From Crocodylus rhombifer (Eukaryota > Chordata > Crocodylia > Crocodylidae): a stretch of DNA of 64,000 nt. The notes beneath the pieces were generated by a model. That model was not told the DNA's origin, searched no databases, and was given only the letters and a program-made list of their open reading frames with translations. The translations under genes and the position numbers were made by a program. Where the stretch lies: the NCBI GenBank assembly GCA_038503035.1, contig JAVSML010024330.1, forward strand, positions 148,553 to 212,552, in the 5' to 3' direction. Every line of letters begins with the position of its first letter. Within the stretch, counting starts at the first letter, position 1. Positions 36,050 through 46,000 of this stretch are shown here, one piece after another.

Positions 36050-36300
36050 TGTCTTTGATAGATTTTAGGTGTGTGCTCATTCTGGTACACAGCTGGTTTC
36101 TCCTACATATTTTCCATCAGGGCATTTGGTGCACTGGATGAGATGCATAAGATTTCTGGAGGTGCAGGTGTAAGACCCAGGAATGTTGATGGTTCTGTTG
36201 TGGGGTGTAATTATTGTGGGGATGGTGGAGATGTGTTGGCAGGTTTTACATTTCCTGTCAGCACGGTCTGGATCTATTCAGTGTGTTTTGGGGCATAGGA
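36050..36300 (-). pseudogene. PLE GIY-YIG endonuclease region, broken
   Basis: The minus strand reads DRKCKTCQHIS, then about 20 residues later SYTCTSRNLMHLIQCTKCP and DGKYVGETS. This is the Cys-rich entry of the PLE nuclease (CKTC ... C ... C..C) followed by the YVGET form of the GIY-YIG signature. In an active PLE this domain nicks target DNA to prime reverse transcription. A TGA stop follows shortly after YVGETS, and the rest of the domain is decayed. Confidence 0.82.
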
Positions 36301-36836
36301 AATTTACTTCTGGTGATGAGGTTGGCAAGGTTCAGTGCTTGTTTAAAGGCTAAGTTGGGTGGTTCTGGGAAGATCTTTTTAAGAATTGGGTCTTCTTCTA
36401 TTATGGGTTGTAGTTCTTTGAGGATTTTCCATATATGTTCCAGAGAGAGATGGTATGTCATAACTAATGGTGTGCAATTCATGGGGATTTTCTTTCTGTA
36501 CTGCAGCAATTCTTCATGTGGTATCTGGAGGGCTCTTTCAAAATTGTGATCTATCTCATTGGAAGAGTATCCTTGTTGAGTGAAAGCCTTTCTGAGATTT
36601 GTGAGGTGACAATCATGGGTGTTCTCTTCAGTGCAAATTTGGTGGTATCGGGGGGCTTGGCTGTATATGACAGCTTTCTTGGTATTTTTAAGGTGATTGA
36701 TGGTTCTCTACAGATACGTATGTTGGTCCATGGTTTTTGTATATGGTGGTTTGTATTTTACCATACAGGACAGTGATCATAGTGTCTAAAAGAAAAATGT
36801 TGGAGATGGAATATTCAAGAGATTATTGAATTTCTG
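36258..36836 (-). pseudogene. PLE reverse transcriptase thumb and linker, broken
   Basis: Reading leftwards from the CR1 junction on the minus strand: FHQKFNNLLN, then AVIYSQAPRYHQICTEEN, LRKAFTQQGYSSNEI, then an uninterrupted frame with LLQYRKKIPMNC, PLVMTYHLSL, ILKKIFPEPPNLAFKQALNL and RSKFP. This follows the Penelope order (IIYSQALRY, FxxRGY, PLVxTYHP, FPEPPxxAFRRPKNLxDxLV) that links RT to the nuclease. In-frame stops separate the first block from the rest. Confidence 0.85.
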
Positions 36837-36837
36837 A

Positions 36838-37943
36838 TGGAAATTGAACTGGTATCCCATGATCACCCCTTGGCAAAACTGGCTAGCAGTGGCCTCAGCC
36901 TCACCACAATCTGCTGGCTGGGGAATTGGCTCTGCGGTAGGACTCAGAGGGTGGTGGTTGATGGAAGTCAATCATCATGGTGCGCTGTGACCAGTGCGGT
37001 GCCTCGAGGCTCTGTCTTAGAGCCTTTACTTTTTAACATCTTTATCAATGATGTAGACACTGGTGTCAGAAGCAGACTGGCCAAGTTTGCTGATGGCACC
37101 AAACTCTGGGGTAAAGCATCCACACCTGAGGACAGGAGGGTGATCCAGGAAGAGCTTGACAGGCTCAGCAAATGGGCGGATGAGAACCTGATGATGTTTA
37201 ACACCGAAAAATGCAAGGTTCTCCACCTTGGGAGGATGTTTATAGGCTCATTAGTGCTAAGCTGGTTAGCACTACAGATGAAAGGGACTTGGAGGTCATC
37301 ACTGACCACAAGATGAACATGAGCCTTCAGTGTGATGCTTCAGCTAGTAAAGCAAGCAAAATGCTGGCTTGCATCCAAAGATGCTTCTCAAGCAAATCCC
37401 TGGTCGTCATTCTCTCATACTCAGCCTTGGTGAGGCTGCAATTGGAGTACTGAGCCCAGTTTTGGGCTCCACAATTCAAAAAGGAGGTGGAGAATCTTGA
37501 GGGAGTGCAGAGGAGAGCCATGCACACAATCAGAGGTCAGGAAAACAGACCTTATGATGAGAGGCTGGGAGCCATGGGGCTCTTCAGCCTGGAAAAGTGC
37601 AGGCTCAGGGGTGATCTGGTGGCCACCTACAAGTTTATCAGGGGTGCTTACCAGGATCTGGAGGAATGTTTGTTTACCAGAGCACCCCAAGGGATAACAA
37701 GGTCGAATGGTCACAAACTCCTCCATGAACTTCTTCACTTTCCAAGCCTCCAAGGTTTGGAATAGACTGCCACCAGAGGTGGTTCAAACAGCTATTTTGA
37801 ATGCTGTCAAGAGATAAATATGTTTATCTTGCTGGGATCCTATGATTCTATGATCCCTGCTGACTTCTTGGGGCAGGGGGCTGGATTTGATGATCCTCTG
37901 GGTTCCCCTCCAGCCCTAGTGTCTATGAAACCTATGAAATCTA
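36838..37943 (+). mobile_element. CR1 LINE inserted in the PLE
   Basis: 5'-truncated CR1 in the opposite orientation to its PLE host. It starts inside the RT (LISHDHPLAKLASSGLSLTT-like, then [15 protein letters not shown] and PRGSVLEPLLFNIFINDVD), passes a catalytic motif changed to FADG (37086-37097), and ends with GGATTTGATGATCCTCTGGG and CTATGAAACCTATGAAATC. The coding part has frameshifts near 37.23-37.45 kb. It splits the PLE RT between the YIDD segment and the FHQKFNN segment, so it is younger than the PLE. Confidence 0.93.
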
Positions 37944-37947
37944 AGAG

Positions 37948-38262
37948 ACTGAAGGTTTTCAGTCCAAATGATGAAGATGTCATCAATATATCTTAAGTGG
38001 GTGTGATGGTGCAGTCCTTGAGGAATTTTTCCAGGTGGTTCATAAAAAGTTAGGCATATTGTGGGGCCATTTTTGTGCCCAGAGCTGTGCCCATTGCCTG
38101 GAGGCAGTGTTGGTTTTGAAATTTAAGTCATTGTGTGTGAGGATGAAGTATATAAATTCAGTTGTAATCTTGCTCTTGTAGATATGTGAGGCAGGCTTGG
38201 ATGCCATCCTGGTGTGGGATGTTGGTATATAAGCTGATAAAGTTCATTGGGGGGGCGTGAAA
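37948..38262 (-). pseudogene. PLE reverse transcriptase core with YIDD, frameshifted
   Basis: From right to left on the minus strand: FISLYTNIPHQDGIQACLTY (YTNIPH codons at 38213-38230), LNFKTN, a GTALGTKMAPQYA-like stretch after a frame change, FMNHLEKFL and RYIDDIFIIWTENLQS, with the YIDD codons at 37979-37990. These are RT motifs of the Penelope family; the two Asp of YIDD are part of the catalytic triad. Internal stops and frame changes make it inactive although YIDD is kept. Confidence 0.88.
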
Positions 38263-38888
38263 TGGGCCCTTTTTTATTTGGATTCAGCCTGAATCAGGGA
38301 CAGTGATTCAATTAATTTATTTGGATCACTGTCCCTGATTCAATTCATCCAAATCCAAATCTGAAGATTTGATGCTGATTTGCATCAAGGACTTCAAGGT
38401 ACCAGGCACAGTTTGTGAATGCTGCAATGCTGGGGTAGATGGACAGTCTCACAGGAGAACAGGAGGGCACCCTACATGCTCAGTGCTAAACCCAGAAGTG
38501 GACCAGAATACAGGGACCCCGGGTGCCCCCCCCAACCCAGGAGGTACCAGTCACCGGCAAACTCCTCAGCAGAACTGGAAGTGGACCAGAAGTACTTTGA
38601 GTCCACTTCCAGGTTCACCACTGAGCACATGAGGGGGCCCCTCTATGCTCTATCTACTCCAGCATCACAGAATTCATGAGCTCCCTGCTACCTAGATGTA
38701 TGTAGAAAAAACATTTAAAGCTATATCTATGTCTCAGTTGCTGAATCTCTCTGGATCAATTCGGAGGTTCCGATTCGATTAAAAAAGCTTAAAGGGTTTT
38801 CTGATTTGATTTGGATTTGGAGATTGGACCACTGAATTGGGCCAAATCTCCACTGAATCAGATCAGGGAACAAAGTTTCACACATCCC
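38262..38888. mobile_element. Repeat R inserted in the PLE, full copy
   Basis: A block rich in GATTTGGATT/GAATCGATT-like words interrupts the PLE RT between the MD and LYTNIPH motifs. Its last 200 bp match 39150-39372, including ATGTATGTAGAAAAAACATT, GGGCCAAATC and TTCACACA(T/G)(C/T)CCT. The left end begins with G-rich GGGGCGTGAAA and the right end reads, inverted, AGGGATGTGTGAAAC: an imperfect inverted match. It is probably a non-autonomous DNA transposon. No coding evidence, class unknown. Confidence 0.7.
38291..38341. repeat. Perfect 17-bp inverted repeat
   Basis: GAATCAGGGACAGTGAT (38291-38307) pairs exactly with ATCACTGTCCCTGATTC (38325-38341) around a 17-nt AT-rich loop. Weaker pairing extends outwards into the TTTGGAT/ATCCAAA words. 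Confidence 0.95.
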
Positions 38889-39149
38889 TAATGTCCATGG
38901 TGGCTAGGATGGTGCTGTTGGGAAGGTGGCCTACATTTTTAAGTTTTTGTAGAAAGTCTGTTCTGTCTTGGACAAAACTTGCTTTTTGTGTGACAAGAGG
39001 TTTTAGAATTGATTCAATGAAACCTGGTCATGATTGGATACGATAGGTCTGTCTGTCTTCCCTTGTTTGTGGATTTTAGGGAGCATGTAATAATCCCTGG
39101 GTTGGGTAATGGAGGGGATCGAGTTCTATAATGCCCATCAACACAGCAT
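38889..39149 (-). pseudogene. PLE reverse transcriptase N-terminal motifs, broken
   Basis: The minus strand reads DYYMLPKIHKQGKTDRPIVS, then NHDQVSLNQF and, after a stop, LLSHKKQVLSKTEQTFYKNL. Penelope RTs have FYxLPKIHK, RPIVS and DTxxFLxxL in this order. LPKIHK is at 39066-39083. Stop codons follow VSLNQF and KNLKM. Confidence 0.87.
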
Positions 39150-39372
39150 TCATGAGCCAAATGGTACCTTGAGGTATGTAGAAAAAACATTTAGAACTGT
39201 ATCTATGTCTGAATCACCAAATCTTTCCAAGTCTCTCTGAATTGATTTGGAAGATTCTGTTGATTCAGAGAAATTAAAGGGTCTCCTGATTCGATTCAGA
39301 GATTCGGCCACCAAGTCGGGCCAAATCGCCACCGAACTGAATCAATGACTGAAGCTTCACACAGTCCTAATA
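39150..39372. mobile_element. Repeat R inserted in the PLE, partial copy
   Basis: About 220 bp similar to the right part of 38262-38888 in the same orientation. It sits between the IKPADKGGAIVI and LPKIHK motifs of the PLE. The left half of the family is missing, so the copy is truncated or deleted, and some PLE sequence is also missing here. Confidence 0.68.
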
Positions 39373-39835
39373 ACTATAGCTCCTCCTTTATCTGCTGGTT
39401 TTATTACTATTTGGTGGTTAGATCTTAGAAATTCCAAAGCCCTTCTCTCTGAGAGGGAGGGGTTCTTATGGTGGAATGTGTTGTTGATTATTTAAATGTT
39501 CATTCTTTCCTTGAAGCAGTCAGTATAGCAGTGAAGATTAGAATTTTGTTCACTTTGAGGTGTCCAATCTGATTTTTGTTTGTTTGTTTGTTTGTTTTGC
39601 GGGGGCTTAATCTTTTCCTTGATGCTGTCAAAAGTTGAAGTGTTGTTAGAAGTGGATTCATTTTGGTTGTAGAAATATTCCTTGAAGTGGAGGCATCAGA
39701 AAAAATCTTCTAGTTCTTCATAGTATAGTATTTTATTAGGGTATTTTTTCCAGACAGAAATTCAAGCCTTTACAAAGGATACATTTTTCAGCTTTGGTAA
39801 GTGTGTGCATAGAGAGATTGATTAATATGCGAGGG
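39373..39835 (-). pseudogene. PLE N-terminal region, broken
   Basis: The minus strand reads LTKAEKCILCKGLNFCLEKIP near 39.75-39.81 kb, matching the LSxxExxLLxKGLxFxPT start of Penelope proteins. At the other end (39369-39407) it reads NHQIVIKPADKGGAIVI, a strong family hallmark. Stops and a (TTTG)n expansion lie between. Confidence 0.82.
39576..39600. repeat. (TTTG)n microsatellite
   Basis: About six TTTG units inside the decayed PLE N-terminal region. Confidence 0.9.
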
Positions 39836-39844
39836 TTAATTGTT

Positions 39845-39990
39845 TGTCTTTGTACCTAAAAGCTTGCAAAGAAGAATTTTTCCAACTGTTTTACTTGGTC
39901 TACTAAAAGATATTCGATTTACCCAAAGAAGCTGGTCTGCTAATGTCCTTAGGCCAACACAGCTACAACCGGCACCCCTGACCAGAGCCA
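39845..39990 (+). repeat. PLE terminal repeat at the 5' end, inverted
   Basis: TTTGTACCTAAAAGCTTGCA, AAGAAGAATTTTTCCAACTG, TTGGTCTACTAAAAGATATT, TTACCCAAAGAAGCTGGTCT and CAACACAGCTACAACCGGCA follow the known PLE terminal repeat on the + strand, while the coding part is on the minus strand. Inverted pairs of terminal repeats are documented for Penelope elements. The hammerhead-like core upstream of TTTGTACCT is not conserved here. Confidence 0.75.
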
Positions 39991-40501
39991 AGGCACAGAA
40001 CACAGAAAGTGTAGCTGGCTTAGCTCTGAGTGCTGCTCTGAAAACTGCTGTTTCAGGTTATTTTCAGTGCTGAAATGATTGTTTAGTGGCAAGAGTGAAT
40101 GGGAAATACCCACAAATGGAAAACTATTACAAATATTACAGTTTCCAATTAAAAAAGAAATGTGGGGGGTATCATATCCTTAGCCATTCTGAAGCCCTAC
40201 CTGGATTCTAGGATACTCTGAGCAAATTAGGAAAAGAGATATGGGGGGCTTTCAACAGGTAATGAAAAATATATCAGCTTGAGGGCTTCTTCAACTTTTG
40301 AAGGACTAGCCCAGCATCAAGTAGCCTGAAAAATAAGTGTAAAGTATATTTGTATCCTCCTTTAGTCACTTAATTCTTGGTAGGAATGTAGCTGGGCTGG
40401 ATAATCTAACCTACAAATGTAAGTTCTTAAGGACCACGTATTGTGTATGCTTATGGATATGCATACATCATATTGTAAAAATCAATATAAAGTGAAGGTT
40501 G

Positions 40502-40503
<2 letters not shown>

Positions 40504-40535
<32 letters not shown>
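40504..40535. repeat. (TA)n microsatellite
   Basis: About 16 uninterrupted TA units. Confidence 0.97.
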
Positions 40536-40538
<3 letters not shown>

Positions 40539-40926
40539 CTCTGAGTAACATATGACTAATTGTTTGGAAAAAAATTAAGAGATTTTTTTTCCTGCTTATT
40601 GTGGCATTTTTTTTCTAGATTCAAAACACACAACTGTGATTTATTCCTTTCAGATCTCAGAAGAGTGATTTGTGCCCTTAACCCATAAATGGGTTGGGTG
40701 CTCTATCACTAGAGGACTTTGAATGAAGACTGGATATGCTTCTAAAAGATATGGTCTAATTTAATGGGAAATTATTGGGCCAGGCATAATAATTAATGGA
40801 CAAAAATCTATGGCCTATTTTATGCAGGGAGGTCAGACTAGTAGACTTAAACAGCACCTTCTAGCTTTAATATCTATTAAAAATGACTGCAATGTGAAAT
40901 ACTAAAATTTGTCTTTGAAAAAGCAT

Positions 40927-41026
40927 GTTTGTGTGTGTGTGTGTGTATACACATATATATACATACACACACACACACATATATACACATATATATATAC
41001 ACACACACACATATATATATATATGA
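40927..41026. repeat. Compound (TG)n(CA)n(TA)n microsatellite
   Basis: A TG run is followed by alternating CA and TA runs. TG on one side and CA on the other make it partly self-complementary. The open frames through it on both strands are compositional. Confidence 0.93.
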
Positions 41027-41242
41027 CCAGAGTCTTTGCTCAAAGGCTTTAGCTTTTGAGTTGGTATGCAGTAAGTTCTTACTATTATATTTATTAGCCA
41101 TAAGTATATATACCAATTGTCCATTCATCAGTTACAATCATAATATTATCCCTTGATCCAGCGTCACAAGGACAGGAGGCAGTTGCTTCTCTGTCAAGAA
41201 CTTAGCATTACTATTTATACATGAGAGAGGAAAGATTATCTT

Positions 41243-42042
41243 GGCTAGGGACAGACATTACACATAAACCAATTTAAGTGATCAGAAACTGGTTTAAACC
41301 TGTAACAGAACAGATGTTCAGTGCACATAAACCAGTTTGAAAGTGGCTGAAACCAGTTGAGATAAACCTTGTTGAATGTACTATGAGATTTAACCAATTT
41401 GGGTCAAACTGGTTTATGCAATGTCTGTCCCAGACCCCTTGCTGGTTTAAGTTAAATCAGACACCTTCAGCATCGCAGCTTGCTCTCTGGGCTGGCTGGG
41501 GCTCTCTTCTCCACAACAGAGCTGGCCCCTCCCTACTGCTTCCTGGCTGAAGCTCAGCACTGACTGCTCCCCCCCCGCCCCGTCCCCTCTGCCTTACAGA
41601 CACCTCTCAGCATGAAATAGCAGACCACATGCTGGCTACAGTCTGTGCTGTGGCAGATGGGACAAAGGGAGAATCAACAGGTAGCTGGTAATGTCCCCCT
41701 CTTGTTTTCTTAATGAGGTGATAAAACACTTGAGTTAGGGCTGATAAACACTGTTATCAATTCCCTGCTGGGCTGGTCAGAAGTTGGGGGGGAACCCCTT
41801 CCTAGCCAAAGCATCTGCTGGGTCCTGGTCACCCTCCCCCTCCCCCCGCGTCTCAGCACTGTTCAAGAGAAGGGAGGGCTTTTCTAGCATACCTCAGCTT
41901 CTGGCCTGAGCCACTGCAGACATGTGCCTATATATCTGGTTTGTCTGTGAAGTTACAAAGTGATTTAGCCTAGCCAGGTTAGACTAACCTGCAAAGATTG
42001 AATCAATTCAGACTCAGGCTTTTTGAATGTCTGTCTGTGGCT
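41243..42042 (+). mobile_element. TIR element, family A/B/C, copy A
   Basis: The left end GGCTAGGGACAGACATTACA and the right end GGCTTTTTGAATGTCTGTCT match the ends of copies at 53345-53842 and 55899-56835. The first 170 bp and the last 60 bp are clearly similar to copy B. The interior (about 41.43-41.95 kb) is GC-richer and unique. It contains a second inverted match of the end sequence at 41400-41440 (GGTTTATGCAATGTCTGTCC). No transposase is present, so the element is non-autonomous. Target duplication is not clear for this copy. Confidence 0.68.
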
Positions 42043-42104
42043 AAGATATTCATATGGAGCTCTGGAGACCTGGGCTTAAGTCTTTGTGCTGGCACAAACT
42101 CACC

Positions 42105-42235
42105 CTTTTTCTATTTAAGCTGTAAACTCTCCAGAGCAGGAACCATGTTTTTTACTTTATTTAGCCCAATGTGTACCTGTCTCAGGTGATTCCTTGCAGA
42201 ACCTAATGCTATAGACATAATAAACAAAAAAGCTT
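42105..42235 (+). repeat. L2-like LINE 3' end
   Basis: CTGTAAACTCTCCAGAGCAG, then GAACCATGTTTTTTACTTTA, followed further on by ATAATAAACAAA, fits the L2 3' end (TGTAAGCTC..GGCAGGGACCATGTCTT ... AATAAA). Diverged. Confidence 0.45.
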
Positions 42236-42776
42236 TGTAGCTCTTGCTGCTTTCCAGCTGAGGCTGAGCTGTTATTTTAAGTTTGTTTGGTGGAAAGATA
42301 AACCACCAATATGTATTACATTATAAATTCATTTCTCTCCTTCTGGTAATGGCTGAATTACCATTTTATATTTAATATTTCTAAATTCCAATTACGTTTT
42401 GCATTACACAACTCAAGGCATTTGTGCACAGTTATTTTATAAATAAGTAGTATGTGCACCATTATCATTACTAGCCTACAAGCTCTCTGATTTTTGAAAC
42501 CTCAGCTAAATCTTAATTATGTGAGCTTGATTTTTGCTGAAACTTCCTTTGATGCTGCTATATCTATGGTCATTGAGGAATTATCCAGCAACTGACCTAC
42601 TGAAGAGAAGCATAAAATAAGAGCTGAATAAATAAATATGATCTACTGAAACCATAATTTGGGATTGGAAAGACCATCTCCTGTTTGATTCAAGTTGGCT
42701 CTTTAATTGACTTCCTCTTAGCTTAACTAGGAAACAATGATGTATCGTAAGGTGTCCTAACACATGAAATTGCCTT

Positions 42777-43070
42777 TGTTTGTTAACTTACACCTTAAAG
42801 AAAAATATCAGGTAATGAATATATTTTGTACCAACTTAAAAATATCAGGTAATTAATCATTACCTGATATATTTTCTTTAAATCATATATATATATATAT
42901 ATATTCATTACCTGATATTTTTTCTTTAAGTTGGTACAAAATATATTCTGGTAATATATAACTGCTTTCATTTGTTAACTTACAACTTAAAGAAAATATA
43001 TCAGGTAATATATAGATATTCATTTCCTGATATTTTTTCTTTAAGTTGTAAGTTAACAAATGAAAGCAGT
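42777..43070. repeat. Cluster of long palindromes
   Basis: A roughly 290-bp AT-rich block is built from repeated and inverted versions of a CTTAAAGAAAATATCAGGTAAT word. The best hairpin has 45-bp arms (42961-43005 and 43026-43070) that match at 44 positions around a 20-nt loop. Upstream, 42818-42853 can pair with 42906-42950 across an (AT)n run, and 42842-42853 pairs with 42859-42870. The block could form cruciforms. It may come from a fold-back transposon or from palindromic duplication by template switching. Confidence 0.93.
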
Positions 43071-43072
43071 TT

Positions 43073-46000
43073 CATAGGCTAGAATGCTTTATATACACGC
43101 ACACATTTCATAGAGCAGAGAACTCGGAAGAGGTTAATTGCAGCAAGTCTTCTCCATATCTAGCTTTCATAATAACTAACCTGAATGGCTAAGCACACAG
43201 AGGTCATTATTTCTGCTGACCTGATAAGTCAACAAACACATAACTATGGTAACACCGAAATGATTACCCTCTGGTTTCACACTGAATAGGCTGATGAAGT
43301 AAGTATGACTAGTATACTTCGCCTAGTGTTTAACTAGTGTTTTAGGATGTCTTCATAGATACAGAACTACCAAGACAGTATTACAATGTACGAAAAACAT
43401 TTAATCCATGTTTTTCTCTTTTAGAAATTTAAATCCTAATAGGCTGAAGAAAAATATAACAGCCATCTGCAAATTGGGTACTACAAGTTCTACACTGTCA
43501 ATGTGTTAAGATACATTATTAAGAACAGTAGTACTGAAATAGGTCCAACTTAACTTATGATACTGGTGCTGTAGCAGTTAGGTACAAACTAAAAATACTT
43601 TCCTCTATTTGGAGGGAAACAAAGACCAGACTATCAATAAGGAAACACAACCAATTCCCAGAGCTCACTGCAGTCTCAGCAGCCAGGTCCCAGGTACTAC
43701 CTACAAACTATCCTACAAACACCCTACCATCACACAACATTTTCTCTCAAATCTCAACTGGTGCCTTTATATACTTTCTGGATGCTATAATGAGCTTGTC
43801 TACCATGTCTGCTGCAGTTCTTAGGGGTTTTTGATAATAGCTGCTTCTCAGGTGTTTGTATGTAGCCTATTTTCTTCCATATCTGTAAACTAATCACTGA
43901 TGTGATTAGTGTGAACAAAGCAACCCATCAAAGACCTAGCCAACTTATTTCAACCAGTTGTCAAAAGTCAGAAAAAAACATAGAGAAGAAATGGGCAACA
44001 ACCTTGCTTTTTGTTTTCGCTTTTTTTACCCCCCTCTCTCTCCACTTCTTCTGTTGGCAATCTTCTACTTTCTGGGGAGTTTACTTGCATTTTATTTATC
44101 ACATCTCTCATTTTTCCCACTCTTAATTTGTTCTCTAACTTAATTAAGTTGTCCCTGGGCAGAGAGTTTTAAGCTCCAGGCAGCTTTGACCAAGCTCTAA
44201 TTACAATTTAATTTAAAAATTATAAGAAAACAAACTACTTCATACTGCAAGCTTCTTCTTGACAGTTTAGGTGGGAAACTTTACCGAAGACTTTATCTTC
44301 ATTCACAGCTAGTGAAATAAGTTTGTGCAAGAAATTATTTATTTGATATGATGTTGGGGGGAAATAATCCTATTGGGTTCTTTTTTAGAGTCACAAGATG
44401 TTGCTACGCTGTTTAAATATTAATTTTCTAATATTTTTCATATATGAAAAATGCTACATCACTCTGCAAATAAAGGAACAAATTTGAGTAGAAAATCAGG
44501 GCTTAAAAATGCTTTACTTGAGCATAAAGAAAAAAAGAATAAGTTCCTCAGGGTTGTATGTTATTGTGAAGGAAATAAAGCCGAAGAAGTCAGAGTGAGA
44601 GATGTCAGGAGCTGAGCCAGAAGTTTTCAAATGCCAGGATAAAGCAGTAAGTGAATGACAGCACAAGGAACTTTAAAGGGAGCCTGGTGTGACTAGAATC
44701 TATAAGCGGTGATGATGCAGGAATGAATCTTTTCTGTGTATTTTTTCCCCTAATGTTTGCTCTTTGCTGAATCTTAAAAGATATGTCTCTGCCTAGGAAC
44801 GAGTGCAAACTAGAAATAAACAAACAATAAAAGACGGTCAAATCAAAATGGAAAAAAAAGAGCATAGACATCAAATGGACAAGAAGACTAACTCACATAT
44901 GAATTCCCTCTGAGCCAATGTTATTGCTGGGTGCTTGCTGATCACATTAGATCCTGCCCCTTGATGAAAAGCAGCTAATGTTTGTTACCCTGCCATTCAG
45001 AGGAGTATGATTCTTGCTCTATTATGGTCCCACAGCCTGTTTATTTAGGATTTGAGTTATATTTCATTTCACTCCATTCTTCCTTGAAACACACAGGAAG
45101 AGAAAACAGCTGCATATGGATCTGCTACTGTTATTGCTAGTTTCATGAAGTGAAATCCTGAGCCACCATCTTTCTGTTTGTACCAATTAATTTTGGCAGG
45201 TCTAATATAAGAAGCTTCTCTAAGGAAATCACTGTACATTTTTTTTTCAGTGTGGCATAGTGGAATAACATCTTAACCTTCACTTCAGGAAACCTACTGC
45301 AGGTTCAAATCTGGATTTGTTGCAAACAATAGAATTCCTTTCCTATTTGGACTTAATCAGACATTTGCCCACATATGACTGTATTAAGCAGTTAAGCAGA
45401 TTATTAATACCTGATCAAGAGACAAACCTTATCCCACCTTGTCCTGAAGACATTTCCCTTTCCTTGACCCCTTTCTTTACTTTGTGTGGTTCCTGATAAT
45501 GTTTCTTTTCTCCAACAGATGCTGTTGTAACCAGCAGCACTGTTTGCTCTGATGTATAAGGAAGGCTTCCCCTTATACATCAGGTAAAGACACTAAGGAA
45601 GACCATTTCTCCTTGTTTCCATAATTTGCTAGAAGCATCCAGAAAAAGGATGCTTCAAGTAAGGCAGAAAAATGACTGCAATGACACTATTATCTAGTCA
45701 GCTCTTTGTGGACTACAGACAAGAGTATTAGAGTTTGTTTTAAACATTTTCTGCCAACAAAGAATTTAAAACCTATCACATGACCTAAATCAGGTGTATT
45801 TGCTTGACTACTAAATTAATAATGAACAGTGTGACCATTAAAACTTCACCTTTTCATATGTCCACATGTTTCAATGTGCTTTATAAACACTTTTTAGATT
45901 CTAAGAAGCTTACAGACTCTAAACTTTCAGGCTATCAATTGTCTGAGGTATCTATTTAAGTGGAATTTCTATGGTTTAGTGCAATGTTCTTTGGCAAGCT

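Larger units (their letters stand above)
35545..39990 (-). mobile_element. Penelope-like element (PLE), nested and broken
   Basis: A retroelement on the minus strand, reconstructed from pieces that lie in the right order from right to left: N-terminal motif and IKPADKGGAIVI (39.8-39.37 kb), LPKIHK and RPIVS (39.15-38.89), YTNIPH, GTAMGTKMAP-like and YIDD (38.26-37.95), the thumb and linker (36.83-36.26), and the GIY-YIG endonuclease region with YVGET (36.25-36.05). These are hallmark motifs of Penelope reverse transcriptases with a C-terminal GIY-YIG nuclease. Three insertions interrupt it: a CR1 (36838-37943) and two copies of another repeat (38262-38888, 39150-39372). Terminal repeats of the PLE type lie at both ends but in opposite orientation. 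Stops and frameshifts throughout make it a fossil. Confidence 0.88.
39991..41242. other. AT-rich stretch with microsatellites
   Basis: Besides the two simple repeats listed separately nothing is recognised. Confidence 0.5.

Noticed and set aside
40867..41156. Tyr/Ile/His-rich frames over the compound microsatellite
   Set aside because: Pure simple-sequence translation.
42777..43070. CRISPR-like array or microRNA gene
   Set aside because: The repeats are inverted and irregular with no equal spacers, and the host is a vertebrate. A hairpin alone is no evidence for a microRNA.
45250..45320. Possible tRNA gene
   Set aside because: A and B box words are present, but no acceptor or anticodon stem can be formed. 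A SINE relic is the better reading.
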